64,000 bases of DNA from Ziziphus jujuba (GCF_031755915.1 NC_083382.1:30960501-31024500); one strand, 5' to 3'; positions 35,201 to 47,036 are shown, numbered from the stretch's first letter. Notes: generated from the sequence alone by a model not told the origin. Made by a program: numbers and translations.

Positions 35201-36216
35201 AGAAGGTAAAGTCTTCACAGTTCCATCAAACATTTGTAATTGAATATTACCTATTCCTACCACTTGGCATGAGATATTATTACCCAACAAAACATGACCA
35301 CCATCATATTTAGTATAGGACTGAAAATACTCTAAGTTTGGGCACATATGAAAGCAACACCCTGAATCTAAAACCCACTCAGAGTTATTTTGGTCAGGTA
35401 TTACAACTAACACCTCAGCAAGGTCTGAATCTGTGGAGGCTATAGCCAAATCTCCACTTTCCTGGTTCTTTGCTTTCTCATCTTTATTTTTCTTGAAGCA
35501 GTACTTGATAAAATGTCCCTCTTTCTTACAGTAAAAACACTTCTTGCCTCTAATTCTAGACTTAGACCTTGAAGTTTCTCTAGACTTGCTCCTATGGTCA
35601 TTTTGTACCCAATTCCTGGTAGTACTCCTTCCTTTCACAGCAAGTCCGTCCCTTTAGACTCAGATTTTAATTCCAAGTCTCTGGACTTCAAAGCACTTAC
35701 AACTATATCTAATGACAAAGAATCTTTACCATACTTAATGGCATTTCTAACCTCTCTGTAAGTCTCAGGCAATGAATTTAATAGAATAACAGCATTATGT
35801 TCATCATTGAAAACAACTTTGCAATTGGCAAGATCAAGAATCAACTTATTAAAGATGTCCAAATTAGCATCTAAATCCTTAGAGACATCCATCTTAAAGC
35901 CAAAGAATTGTTCAAGTAAAAGAATACGATCTGGCAGAGATCTTACCAGATATAATTTCTCCAATTTAGCCCACATTTCAGCAGTGGTCTGAACTTCATC
36001 AACTTTCCTTAAAACATTGTCTGAAAGATGTAGAATGATGGTGCTCATAGCAATTTCATCAATCTCTAAAAGTTTTTCCTCTGGAACGTCTGCAGCAAAG
36101 GACTTATCAATGGCCTTTGCAACCTTCAGTTGAACCAGCACGGCTCTCATCTTCTTGCGCCAGAGCAAGAAATCACCATTTCCATTGAAAACCTCCACTT
36201 CAAATCTTGTAGACAT
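32212..36216 (-). pseudogene. Copia-2 gag-pol, recently broken
   Basis: Frames in order are: Gag 36216-35635 (MSTRFEVEVFNGNGDF); zinc knuckle CX2CX4HX4C and protease DSG 35638-35174; GAG-preintegrase and integrase 35155-33995 (LWHKRLGH, DLWGPAK, RTDNGLEF); reverse transcriptase 34065-33004 with an intact YVDD site; and RNase H 32982-32212. Breaks are a one-base frame change at 35636-35638, an in-frame stop at 35174-35176, a frame change between about 33995 and 34065, a stop and short loss near 32990-33006, and a stop at about 32563 in RNase H. Most of the polyprotein is still readable, in keeping with the young LTRs, but the element is not autonomous. Confidence 0.92.
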
Positions 36217-36312
36217 TGTTGATGATTCAAAAAACCCAATTGCAAAAACTTAGATAATCAAGACTCAAAGAATAAGCCTCCAAAAACGAGCACACAAGCT
36301 CTGATACCAATG

Positions 36313-37008
36313 TTATGTATTCTAAAAATAAAATTCAAAAATCTAAACTACAAATCAACACATAAATTTTATCGAGGTTCGGTCGAAATTGACCTACGTC
36401 CTCGTGCTCCAGTGTGAAGCTTCTGCACTATAAGAAAATCTGTGTTTACAAGCTCAAAACAGATCAACAATGGTGATTTCACACAAGAAACCCGAAACCA
36501 ATCCCAAAGTCCCAATGACACCCTCACTCTTGTGTTTCACAAAGAAACCACTCTCTTTCACATAGAAAAAACAAGGTGTAGAGAAACCCATACAAAGAAC
36601 TTTGGAATTTCTCTCTGTAAAAACTGATCTGGAACTTTATCTCTCTAGAACCATGAAGAAGACACACACACCAGCTGCTCTCTCTGTTTTTTTTTTTTTT
36701 TTTAAGCTTGAAAAAAGACCCCTGTATTTCTTTGTGAACTGCCTCTCTTAAAAACACCTTGTTTTGCTGTGATGTGGCATCAAAAACTGATATAACTAAT
36801 AAGAAACAAAACGACACAGTATTGTTTAAGTGAGCCCAGTAATTTTGCTGATGTGGCAATACAAGAGATATTTTTTCAACTTCATAAACGATGCCATTCT
36901 ATCAAAAAACTAACAACCAAAACTGCAGCTTCTCTCCTCTTCTTTGTTCTGTCACAATATCAAACCAGTAAACACATTTTACAAAAGTTTTGAGGATTAA
37001 TTCTCACA
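36313..37008 (-). repeat. 5' LTR of Copia-2
   Basis: 696 bp, ending TGTTATG on the plus strand. It is preceded on the plus strand by the primer-site complement CTCTGATACCA (36301-36311). Confidence 0.9.
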
Positions 37009-37639
37009 GTCAGAATAGAAGCTGCATTTTCCTTTTTCAAGTTATTTTGATTGCTTTCTGAATTATTTGTTTCTTCTAGCCATTCCTCCAACCTAATGTA
37101 ATGATTAGATCTTCCTTGGGTTTCATAGTTGAGTTTATTTTCCTTGTAGACTCAACGATGTCAAGTGGTTCAACCATCCTTTTGTAGTTTGTTCCTGCAC
37201 ATAGCCAACGAGTCCGAAAGGAGGCTTCTTCTTTCTGGGTCATATTTTCTACTTCTTTAACCATGTCTATCCAGTAATTTGTGAGTTCTTGGAAGCAAAT
37301 TGCTAACGACCAATATGTCCCAACAAAATTTTAATGACCAAATGATGCCTTGGAAACAAGATAAATCTCATAGTTTGTCAATGTTAATAATACTAAAAGT
37401 ATAAATTAATTTACCAAGTTTTAAATACAAACCGATCTGAAAAATGACCTAATGTAAGCTTTCAGACATGGAGATGGATGACCAAGTCAAGGATGTAGGA
37501 ATTCTTAATGAGCATAATAGACATTTAAAAATAAAAAAGCTAGTGCAAATTCAAGTTAAGTTCATTACAATGTTTACACCAAGTAAAGATTGCCTGTTAT
37601 TATTGCATTGAAATTCAAGATTAGTGCTGATAGGAACTC

Positions 37640-37860
37640 ATTCTCAAGCTCTCTTTTTCCACAAACTGTGTATTTCACCTATCGCACACCAATACTTTCT
37701 TATTCTAGAAAAAAACCAAATAATAAGGCGTAAAAGAATGTGCTTGAATTGGTTCTTTGATTTGGTAAGGTTGCTTGGTTTAAAGTTCAAATCAAAGCAT
37801 TATAAGTGAGTAAGGATGCGGCCTCACGCAGTATTAATCAGAAATGTGTTCAACCGATTA
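37640..37860. repeat. Module flank repeat, copy at SAG101-3
   Basis: Related to 21420-21640, 28770-28990 and 49745-49970 (shared CAATACTTTCTTA, TTTAAAGTTCAAATCAAAGCATTA). It begins the module that carries copy 3. Confidence 0.75.
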
Positions 37861-39185
37861 TGGAAAAATTCTCATTCTAAATATAAGGATCTGCACTCAC
37901 CCTCATCGCTTTTTGTCAAACTCTTAGCGTGAAAACAGCTAGATCTTGCTTAAAAGATGACCAACTCAGCCCCTAAGGTTGGTGAGAATTCAAAAAATCT
38001 CTCATAAAGTTTCCCATCTTTTTTTGATAATATTTTAATGCTCATAAATATATAGATTCTTGCTTCATCTAGGGATTAAAGAGAACTACTTAATCTGATT
38101 TGATCTGGCTGGCTTGAGACAATGGTTGATGTCATTGATGATAAAAATAAGTAGTAACTTTGTATCCTGATCTGCAAAGGAAATTAACAAAGAAACATAA
38201 TCACCCATTTTCCGCACGACTATCATTAAAAAAAGCTGATAAAAGCATTTCTTTCACATTATTTGCCTCCAAAAAGATGGAAAGTGAAAATACATTATTA
38301 GACAAAGGTGACATATAACAATTACTTGGTATATGAACTTAAACTAGTTGAGTATTTACAGGTGGAGACCAGATACCCCCGTCATATTCTACATATGTCC
38401 CAGATTCGATGAAGTCGTGGAGTGGTCAGGTAATTCCCAAAGTTTTCCTATAAGCTTTCCAATCTTTCCACCACTTCATAGAGCTGCTTTCAGGTAAGAA
38501 TATCTGAGGGGATACTTCATAGTTAGTCAACAGACCCAAGACATAGTTCTCAAAATCTTTCAACTTCTTCACTTTTTCTTCAACAACATATTTTTCTGTC
38601 TTCAACAAATTGCATGAAATGATCGCTTCCTCAACTTTTGCCCAGAAACACGAATCTATTGTCAGAATAGAAGCTACATTTTCCTTTTTCAAGTTTGTTG
38701 CATATCTTTCTATTTCCTTTGCTTCTTTCAGCCATTCCTCCAACAGGATGTAATGATCAGATCTTCCTTCGGTTTCATAGTTGAGTCTCTTTTTCTCGTA
38801 GTAGTGTTCAGCGATGTCAAGTGGTTCAATCATCCTTCTATAGGTTGTACCTGCATATAGCCAATGAGACTGAAAGTCGGCTCCTTCCTTCTGGGGCTTA
38901 ATTTTCACTTCGTTAACCATGTTTATCCAGTAATTTGTGAGTTCTTCTTTGTATTTTTGAACCATAACGTCCGATTCATACATATTGTTTTTGTACATGT
39001 CATAGTATCCAGTTTTCTGATCTTTAGCCCACTTCTTGTACCATTCCAAGTAGACCATATTTACTTTTATGTCATTCAACTTCTTGGAGGGATCAAACTG
39101 CTTCGCAATTTGAAGTTTCAATTCCCAGTTTTTTGTCCTCTTTATCAAATTTTGAACCCATTTAGGTGAACCTGAGCCTGGGGAG

Positions 39186-39245
39186 GGGAGAGTGGCTGAG
39201 TGATCAAAAGCGGCAGACTGCAAATCTGTTGAAGTTTTTCTAGAT
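39186..39245 (+). other. tRNA-like segment resembling plant mitochondrial trnY, inside SAG101 copy 3 exon 4
   Basis: Read on the plus strand this 60-bp stretch has the layout of a class II tRNA 5' part. It has acceptor strand GGGAGAG, then a D-arm with GCT/AGC pairing, then an anticodon stem GCAGA/TCTGT around loop CTGCAAA, then the start of a long variable arm (TTGAAGTTTTTCTA). From memory it closely resembles the plant mitochondrial tRNA-Tyr gene, whose loop has GTA; here it reads GCA. The T-arm and 3' acceptor are absent, so it is not a working tRNA gene. Other SAG101 copies lack this insert. A tRNA-derived SINE head is the alternative reading. Confidence 0.55.
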
Positions 39246-40221
39246 AGATTTATATCTTTCTCTTCGTTCTTCTGATTTTGCTGCTAGCAAGATTTTAAGA
39301 ATAAGGTGAGGCAGAAATAGAGTTATGGAAGATCTCAACGAAAAACGATGTTGAAATTAAATGGAAAGAACCGTAAGCTTCAAATAATATATCACATTTT
39401 CATTTCTTTTAACAGTTCCCTTCATTTTTATATCACACACATAGTCAAAGAAGATTGTACTCAAAACATGAATGACCAGTGATAGAAGAATGCACCAAAT
39501 TGAAACTTAGTTACCTGAGGTCGACCAACCCCTATTGCTTGGAGTTGTCTACTAATGCATGCCTCAAATGGTTGCGTAGCCCATTCATCCAACTCTATTG
39601 CATCCCGGCAGAAGGTCCGATGGTAAAGATTTTCCACCATTGGTCCATAATCAACAAAGGGCAAGATTTGATGAGGATGTTGACCATGAGCACCATACGA
39701 GGCACTTGCAGGTAACAATTCCAGAACGGAATTAGGGTGCGCAAAACAAGCACACCCTAATTCAGAACAAATGAGGAATGTCCCAAATGGTTTATAAACA
39801 CCTGTTTGATGGACAGGATTGTGGTGTAGGAAGATTCTAGGTATTGGATCTTGGTTAGAGACTACATGCAGGAAGCAAGAGTTCCATGTTTGAGATTGAA
39901 AGATGGCTTTCTGTAGGCTGCTGTCACCAATAAGGGGTGAACCAAAAGTGATGCAAAGTGGGCGTTTGGTTTTTGATAAGACCATGCTGTCCAACATCCA
40001 CAAGGTGAAGAGTGAAGCAATTGAGCCTCCCAAAGAGTGTCCGGTGATAATCAATGATTTATATGGGGGTCCTTGGCAAAGTTGAAACCGATAGGATTTT
40101 CCAAGTTGTCTAGTGAGTATAAATGACAAAAAGTTAAATGCAAGCAAGAACATTCTCAAAGTCTCATATTGGAGGCATAATCTTCCTATATGTGAATATC
40201 TTATTCTAAACACTTAAGTTG

Positions 40222-40392
40222 ATGAAAGGTGTATTTTTATTTTTATTTTTTTTATTTATATTTTTTGTTAACACTCTCCTCACTAGACTCATCTTTTTTG
40301 GTTTCTTTTGAATCTTTACATATATTTTTATAGTATTTGTTTCAAAAGCTTATGAATTACAGATTTTTATTTCATTTATATTTTTCTCTAAT
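40222..40392 (-). mobile_element. TRIM-like remnant in intron 2 of SAG101 copy 3
   Basis: This segment shares TTTATTTATATTTTTT, CACTCTCCTCAC, CATCTTTTTTGG, TTTCAAAAGCTTA and ATTTTTATTTCATTT with the TRIM at 29173-29455, in the same order. The ends are eroded and I see no target duplication. It is probably a second, older copy of that family. Confidence 0.5.
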
Positions 40393-41304
40393 CTTTCGTC
40401 GGTCAGTTAATCAAGCTAGTAAAACTCCAACTTTAATAGTTATTTCTCAGAAATACAAGACGTGAAGAAGAATTTTAGATCTTCAAAAGAAAAAAGAGAT
40501 TTACCTGAGTTTTCAGTTCAGAAAGTAGGAAATGATAGGAATCAAAGAGAGAAATTGCAGCTTTGTTAATGGAGAAACTTGGGTTGTTTTTGCTGCATAA
40601 AAATTCGAAGAGAGGAAAAGTAGATGATGAAACTAACTCTGCCTCATCTCCTTCAAGTGTCCGAGGGGAACTAACAAAACCCAAGATGTTGTAGTTTTGT
40701 TGTGGGTAAACTTTGAATGTAAGACGTTCGTTTGGATCACTATTTCCATAAAGATTCGAATTTACAGTCCATGATTGTTGAAGGAGACCAGAGCTAACCA
40801 CCAAATTTGCCATTTCTGACCCATTGTTAAATCTGCAACAAAGAACAAAATTCAAAGTAAAAAAATTATATTAAAAAAAAAAGTCGATACAATTACCAAA
40901 TTCTGAATTTTTATGGCAAACGAAAAGAAAACTAAGAAGAAAATATATATATATATATATATATTTTTTTTGGTAAAATGGGTACAAGAATTTCTGCCGG
41001 GGTGCCAGAAGAAAAAAATATATGGAACATATTTACTTACAAATTCATATTTGCAACTCTCCAGTATCCAGTTAGAAACCAAGAAGATTGGATAACCTCA
41101 AGAACATAGTTACTGGAGTTATAACCTGAATGCAATCCAAGTCAACTTGTCCATTAAACAATGACCTACAGCAAGCTCACCACCCAAAAATAAAAATAAA
41201 AAATAAAAAATAAAAAATTTGATCCACAGCAAGGTCACCACCCAAAAAAATAAAAAATGACTTCCTGACAGCTTCCAACAAAACTAAAATTTAAAAAATG
41301 ACAC

Positions 41305-41676
41305 TGTAACAGCCCAGTCCACCTGCATAGCCCAGTCCACCTGCATGAGATATTGTCCGCTTTGGGTTCAGCCCGCCCTTTTTCAACCGATGTGGGACTT
41401 CACAATTCTCCTCCCCCATGGTTTTAAAAGGCCTCTCAAGGGAAAGGTATCCACACCCTCTTATAAGGCATATCGCTGGCACACCGATCCGGGTCTGGCT
41501 CTGATACCATCTGTAACAGCCCAAACCACCCGCATGCGATATTGTCCTCTTTGGACCTGGAGAATTCTCTTACAACCTAGCCCTCAAGGTTTTAAAAAGC
41601 CTTGCAAGAGAAAGGTATTCACACCCACTTATATGAAATGTTTCGTTTTCCTTTCCAACCGATGTGGGACTTCACA
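41305..41676 (-). mobile_element. TRIM-type element with two TGTAACAGCCC repeats
   Basis: Two copies of a repeat starting TGTAACAGCCC and ending AACCGATGTGGGACTTCACA lie at about 41305-41404 and 41512-41676. Each contains CGATATTGTCC-like sequence, and the right copy also has CTCAAGGTTTTAAAA. Between them, CTCTGATACCA lies next to the right copy, a primer-site complement, which gives minus orientation. The left copy has lost or moved the CAAGG...TTCACACC part. This TGTAACAGCCC/GATGTGGGACTTCACA signature is familiar from short non-coding plant retroelements. No clean target duplication is seen. Confidence 0.6.
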
Positions 41677-41999
41677 CCCATCACAAGCTTTCAGTCGAGA
41701 GAAGAATGGCCAAGTCAATAATAGGAAACTTCGCTGAGGTGCTTTTTAACTTCCACCTGTTCGTAGTAGTTGGGGAGAATTGTCTTGTCTGAATTACCCG
41801 AATCTTTTTTTTTTTTCTTTTTCCAATGATTGATGTGTTACTTTCTTTCCTTTTAGCATTGTAATTTATATTATCGGATATTTAATTTGAATTTAATTAT
41901 ATATTTTGAAATATTACTAATAAATGGTTTGATATTTTCCATTACATTCATAATCCACGGTTGGGATTAAAAACAAGCGACAAACATGGGCCGTGATTA

Positions 42000-43110
42000 A
42001 AGATAAAAAAAAAAGTTTTGAAAGTTCAAAAAAATACCATATGCTCAAAAAAAAAAAATCCAAAAGCACAAAAAAAATTACCATATGATAAAAGAAAAAT
42101 TTTGAAAGCATCATAAAAAATGCCAAATTAAAAAAAAAAATCTGAAAATTTGATAAAAATATCAAATATTCAAACAATTCTGAGAGCATCAGAAAAATAT
42201 TAGCTTATTAAAAAAAGACTCCCAATGTCTAGAAAAATATCAAATATTAAAAAAAATTCAAAAAGCCCAAAAAAAAAACATTAGTATACAAAAAAAATCT
42301 AAGAACCCGATACAAATATTAAATGGTAAAAAAAAAAAAATCCAAGAGCATGATAAAAATACCATATAGCACAAAATTTTGAAAATTTGAAAAAAATACA
42401 AGATGATTGAAAAAATCTAGAATGCCCAAAACAAATAGGTAGTAAAAAATTCTAACAGCTTGATTAAAATACCAAATGTTTTCGAGCTGTTATAACCTTT
42501 TCTTTAACATTTGATTTTTTTTTTTATTTTGAATTCTTAAAAAAAACTTTTACCATCTAGTATTTTTTTTGTGGCATTCAAAATTTTTTTAATCATCTAT
42601 TATTTTTTTGATACTCAAGATTTTTAATCATCTAATATTTTTTTAGGTTCTTAGAATTTTTTTAACATCTAATGTTTTTTTCGAGCTCTCCAAATTATTT
42701 TTTATTATAGGATTTTTTTTTTTGGACACTTGAAATTTTTTTAACCGATTATTTTTCCAGCTTTTAGAATTTTTTTGAACATCTTGTATTTTTTGAGCAC
42801 TAATAATTTTTTTTACCATTTGGTATTTTTTCGGGCATTTGCAATATTTTTAATTATCAGATTTTTTTTGGACTCTCGAATTCTTTTGAATATGTAGTAT
42901 TTTTTTGGGCACCCTAATTTTTTGTAACATTTGGCATTTTTTTGAAGTTTCAAATTTTTTGTTTTTTTTGGGTTATCTAATTTTTTTTGTACATCTCGTA
43001 TTTTTTTGGCTCTTAGAATTTTTTTAAAACCTCTGATATTTATTCAAGCTCTCAATTTTTTTTTTAATCATTTGATTTGTTTTTTAAGCTTCCAATTTTT
43101 TTAATTATTT
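42000..43110. repeat. Inverted array of about 40-bp A/T-rich minisatellite units
   Basis: The left half (about 42000-42480) consists of units of the type AAAAAAATxC.AAGAGC.T.ATAAAAATACCAxATG. The right half (about 42490-43110) consists of units of the complementary type (CATxTGGTATTTTTTTxGGCACTTxxAATTTTTTT). The centre is near 42480-42500. Together they form an imperfect inverted repeat of about 1.1 kb whose transcript could fold into a long hairpin. It ends about 270 bp before the first RPW8 codons of the NRG1-like locus. No coding frame is present. Confidence 0.7.
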
Positions 43111-43375
43111 AAATGAAAAAATTGGAAGAAAATCTGATGAATAAATTAAAAAATTAGATCTGAGATCACATGCGTGGTACATAACCCTTTTTTTTACTGT
43201 TTCTATCAATTTAATTAAATTTAATAAATTTGTAAAATTTTGAAAATAAAAAATATCAATATCATGAAATTGATTTTAGAATTCAAAAACAAAATTAAAT
43301 AATTTTAAAAGGTATTAAAGTTTAATTATCCCTTTTTTTTTTTTTTTGGGTTATTTTGTCCGTAAAATGATTTAG

Positions 43376-46348
43376 ATTGCGAGGGATAGGAATTTGTCCA
43401 TTCTGAATTTTGGTTTGGTTTTAGCTGCCAAATTAAGGAAAGAAGTTATAGGGGAAATTGTTGGAGGTGTTGGAGCTGCTATCTCAGTTGCAAAAGCATT
43501 GGGATCGCTGTATGATGCGGTTATGGAAGTAAAGGGCAACAATGCCATCTTCGAACCCACAAGAATTAAACTGGAAGAACAGCTTGTAAAGTTGAAACCC
43601 CTGATCAAAGAGGTAAACCAGTTAAGCAAGTTATTGCATCAGACAGATGACCAAACAGCGGATCTGGAGTCAAAAATAAAGGAAGCGGAGAAGCTTGTCA
43701 GGGAGTGCTCAAAGGTTTCTCCATTGAACATATACAAAAGGAATGGATACGCGCCGCCAAGCTGCGGGAATTTATAAGACTCTTCAAGACTTGACACGAT
43801 ACTGTTATCTAGCAAGGGAATCCAAGGAAACGTTGCTTCGGGTACGGAATATCGACGCAATGACCGCCAGATATGGAGTCAACGCTATTTCAATGGGATG
43901 CATTCCGTACGACGATGATACTGCATCGTTGTATCATGTCAGCGCTCCCCGAAGCCTGCATGATGATCAAGTCCAAGGTATGATTTCATGCCTTAATGCT
44001 AAATCGTCCTTTACCTATCTTCTTCTTCTTCTTCTTCTTCTTCTTCTTTCTTTTCTTTGATTAACGGAGGAGAAGAGATTTCATCACAAAACTTACAATA
44101 TTAAAAAATTGGACTGTAAATATCAATTTATATTATAAATTTAAACAGAATTAGATTGTATTATTTTAAATTCGTACCAATAAAATTGAAATATTATAAA
44201 ATTTAATTAAATATAAATACAATACTAACAGATAAAAAATTTTAATAGTCCACTTCAATCATACAATGTAAATAAACACTTAAATATAATGATATTAATA
44301 GGATGAGTCTGAGTTGAAGTAATAATAATAATAATAATAATAATAATTAAAGATTTTATTACCGTTTCAACTATTAAATTTACATTTTTACCCTTAAGTT
44401 TAGTTCCATTATTGACTTTTTAAATGGGAAGAAATTTGTTTTTAAAAAATAAAAAATAAATAAAATAATGAATTGCAGAATCAGTTTTTCCCTTTGAGCT
44501 TTTATTGGTAACCCAAGGAAATTGAGTACGGGTGAGCGATGGATTTGGAAATAAAAATGAACTTGGATTGTTGCAGGGGCTGCTCTTGAGGAAGCATTCC
44601 GATTGCTGTTTGATGCGGTGAAAGAAATGAAGGACAAGGCTCCAATGTTCAAAACCATCCTGAACAACCTCAACGACACTCTAGAATATCTGGAACCTTT
44701 GATTACAGAGTTTAACATGCCAGAGGAGGAAGCAACAAAATTTCAGTTAGAAATGAAGAAGGGTGCGGAGCTCGTTCGAAAGTGCTCCGAGGTTCATCGG
44801 AGTAACTTTTGCATTAAGAATCGTTACACCGCTAAGCTGCGTAAATTGGACAAGATTCTTAAGAAGTTGTTAAATGATGTAGAGAATCTCTACAAAACAA
44901 GCATGGGAAATGGAGCTGGTTGGAATATTATCAGATTGTATCAATGGTTCTCTCTGATCAGCCACCTCAACTCCCATCGATCACTGTCCGATTGGACGCG
45001 CCGTTGACTGATTTAAAGGAGAAGCTTCTAAATAAGAATGGCACATCCATTGTAATAGTGACTGCTCCAGGAGGATGTGGGAAAACCCTCTTGGCACAAA
45101 CGTTCTGTCGTGATGGACATGTCCGAGGTACAAATTTTTCTTCAATGCTGAATCTTTCGTCGTTAGATCAAAATCAATTCTAATTTTTTTTAATTAGTAT
45201 AAAAATCTGCTAGCTTTTCTAAATAACATTGCTCTATTTACTTCCCCCTTTTGTTTCGTTATAGACGTGTACTTTTGTATCAGTTGCACACACAACTTTC
45301 AGCTTTGTTTTACTGACAGCTTATTCACTGTTTTTTTATGGACAGAGAAATTCAAGAGCAACATCTTCTTTGTTACCGTTTCAAAAACGCCACCTAGCCT
45401 GATTCTTGTCGTACAAGAACTATATAAATACAAGATGAATATGGTGCCTCTTCTTCAAAACGAAGCAGATGCAGCCAAACGCTTGAAACAATTTCTGAAA
45501 AGACTCAAATCCAGGCCTATATTGATGGTCCTCGATGATGTTTGGCCGGAAGCGGAGTCCCTTATTAAGAAGTTTGTTTTCAAAATAAGAGACTACAAGA
45601 TTTTGATAACATCAAGATACGAATTACCAAAATTTGCCCCTCCATACCATTTGAGCCCTTTGAATGATGAAGATGCAATGACTCTTTTCCGTCACTCAGC
45701 ATGCTGGGAAGATGGGGAACCGGGCATTCCAGATTATATTGTGAAAAAGGTATATGGTCAGTCTGCAATATCTACAAAACATATATGCATATTTTTCCTT
45801 TCCAAATGGAAATGGAATGAATGAATTGATGTTTGACAATATTCCAATTCGTATGAGCATTCAATCTGTGTATGATCGCGTTTAATATCAGAACTGGGAG
45901 ATCAAATCTGTAAAGCAAAAAATCTTCCTTCCCTAACTTAATATATGTATATATAATCCTGATTTATTGATTGAGCCTTTGGATTGCAGATGGTGGATTC
46001 CTATAAGCGAATCCCCCTTGCCATTAAAATTGTAGCCGGATCATTAGGTAGGCAACCTGTAGAGATTTGGCAAAAGAGACTGGAAGAATGTTCTGATGAT
46101 TCATCATCTAGACCCGATTCTGAGAATGAACTACTTGCCAGCCTTATAAGCGACCTAGACTATTCAAAGGTCCTTGTGAAGGTGTGTTTCAAGGACCTTG
46201 CGTCGTTTCCAGAAGACCGGATGATCCCTGTTGCTGCCCTTATTGATATGTGGACAGAACTGTATGAGCTAGAAGCACACGTTTTGGACATTATTTTAGA
46301 TCTCACGGCTAAGAATCTGGCTAATCTTAAAATCACAAGGTATTTTGT

Positions 46349-46381
<33 letters not shown>

Positions 46382-47001
46382 TTTTGTGGGTTTGTTATTA
46401 TATTATTTTAGGCTGGTTTTAACTTGTTGACGTACAGGCTGCAAGTTAAACTATTCTAAAGATTACATTTCCGCACAGCTTCCTTTTCTTGAAATGTGCT
46501 AAAGTCTAAACAACACAACAGCTAATCTGAAAGCCAATGGCCAAAATATTTTCATAGCGATCATGCTATAGATGGTAAACTATTAGTTTTTACAAAGTTT
46601 TCTCAAACCACAATTTATGAAGAATTCCTTGTTTTTTTAGGTTTGAACTTTTGCTCTGTCAAATATTCTAAGTTTGAATTCCATAAGCATAAAGCCCAAA
46701 AATCACAATATGAAAATGCATTAAAACTTTTACAAGATGATGATCAATAGTTTTTTGTGAGCAATCATTCTCTTCTCATAATCAGAAAGGATGTGAAGGA
46801 GGTGGATGACTACTATGGTCAACACTTTCTTGTTCAGCATGATCTGCTTAGAGAAATAGCTATGGACAATAGCAGCCAGGAGCCAATAAGACAGAGGAAA
46901 AGACTGTTTATTAACTTAAGTAGGAACGAGCTTCCAGAGTCATTGAAAGAATGTATGGAACAACCAGTTAGAGCGCGCCTAGTGTCTATCTCGACTGGTT
47001 A

Positions 47002-47036
<35 letters not shown>

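Larger units (their letters stand above)
31436..37008 (-). mobile_element. Copia LTR retrotransposon Copia-2 (Tnt1/Tork-like)
   Basis: A 5.57-kb element inserted in SAG101 exon 4 sequence. Perfect target duplication GTCAG at 31431-31435 and 37009-37013. LTRs are 31436-32134 and 36313-37008. The 5' LTR is the right one, since the primer-site complement CTCTGATACCA (36301-36311) adjoins it, and the purine tract GGTGGAGA adjoins the left LTR. The LTRs are nearly identical, with far fewer differences than in Copia-1, so this insertion is younger. Outer ends read TGTGAGAA in the 5' LTR and TATGAGAA in the 3' LTR. Gag start, zinc knuckle, integrase and RT motifs resemble the tobacco Tnt1/Tork group. 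Confidence 0.95.
31112..37287 (-). pseudogene. SAG101 fragment B, exon 4 only, split by Copia-2
   Basis: SAG101 exon 4 sequence resumes on both sides of Copia-2. The left piece is 31112-31435 (YQVSSEIFIRGGSFMKWWEDY to the stop). The right piece is 37009-37287 (EP-domain residues around RTRWLCAGTNYKRMVEPLDI). Removing Copia-2 and one GTCAG restores continuity. A stop near 31303 and a frameshift near 37150 are also present. At about 37288 the exon ends abruptly and joins the 3' flank of the next module. The best match is copy 1. Exons 1-3 are missing, so this is a dead fragment. Confidence 0.85.
38426..41048 (-). pseudogene. SAG101: SAG101 copy 3, degraded
   Basis: Four exon-like blocks on the minus strand: 41041-41048, 40505-40832, 39515-40081 and 38426 to about 39290. 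Exon 3 has exactly the 567-bp length of copies 2 and 4 and keeps GHSLGGS. Lesions are as follows. The exon 3 acceptor reads TTTCAA where the other copies have CAG, and I find no in-phase replacement nearby. The start of exon 4 contains a TAA and a TAG compared with its paralogues, though the TGCTAG could itself act as an in-phase acceptor. A small deletion near 38426-38440 shifts the frame and removes the last 26 or so residues. Exon 4 also carries a foreign 60-bp tRNA-like segment. The lipase and EP cores are otherwise open, so decay looks recent. A truncated or alternatively spliced product cannot be excluded. Confidence 0.7.

Noticed and set aside
39186..39245. A functional tRNA gene
   Set aside because: The T-arm, B box and 3' acceptor strand are missing, and the segment lies within a SAG101 exon; it is a fragment only.
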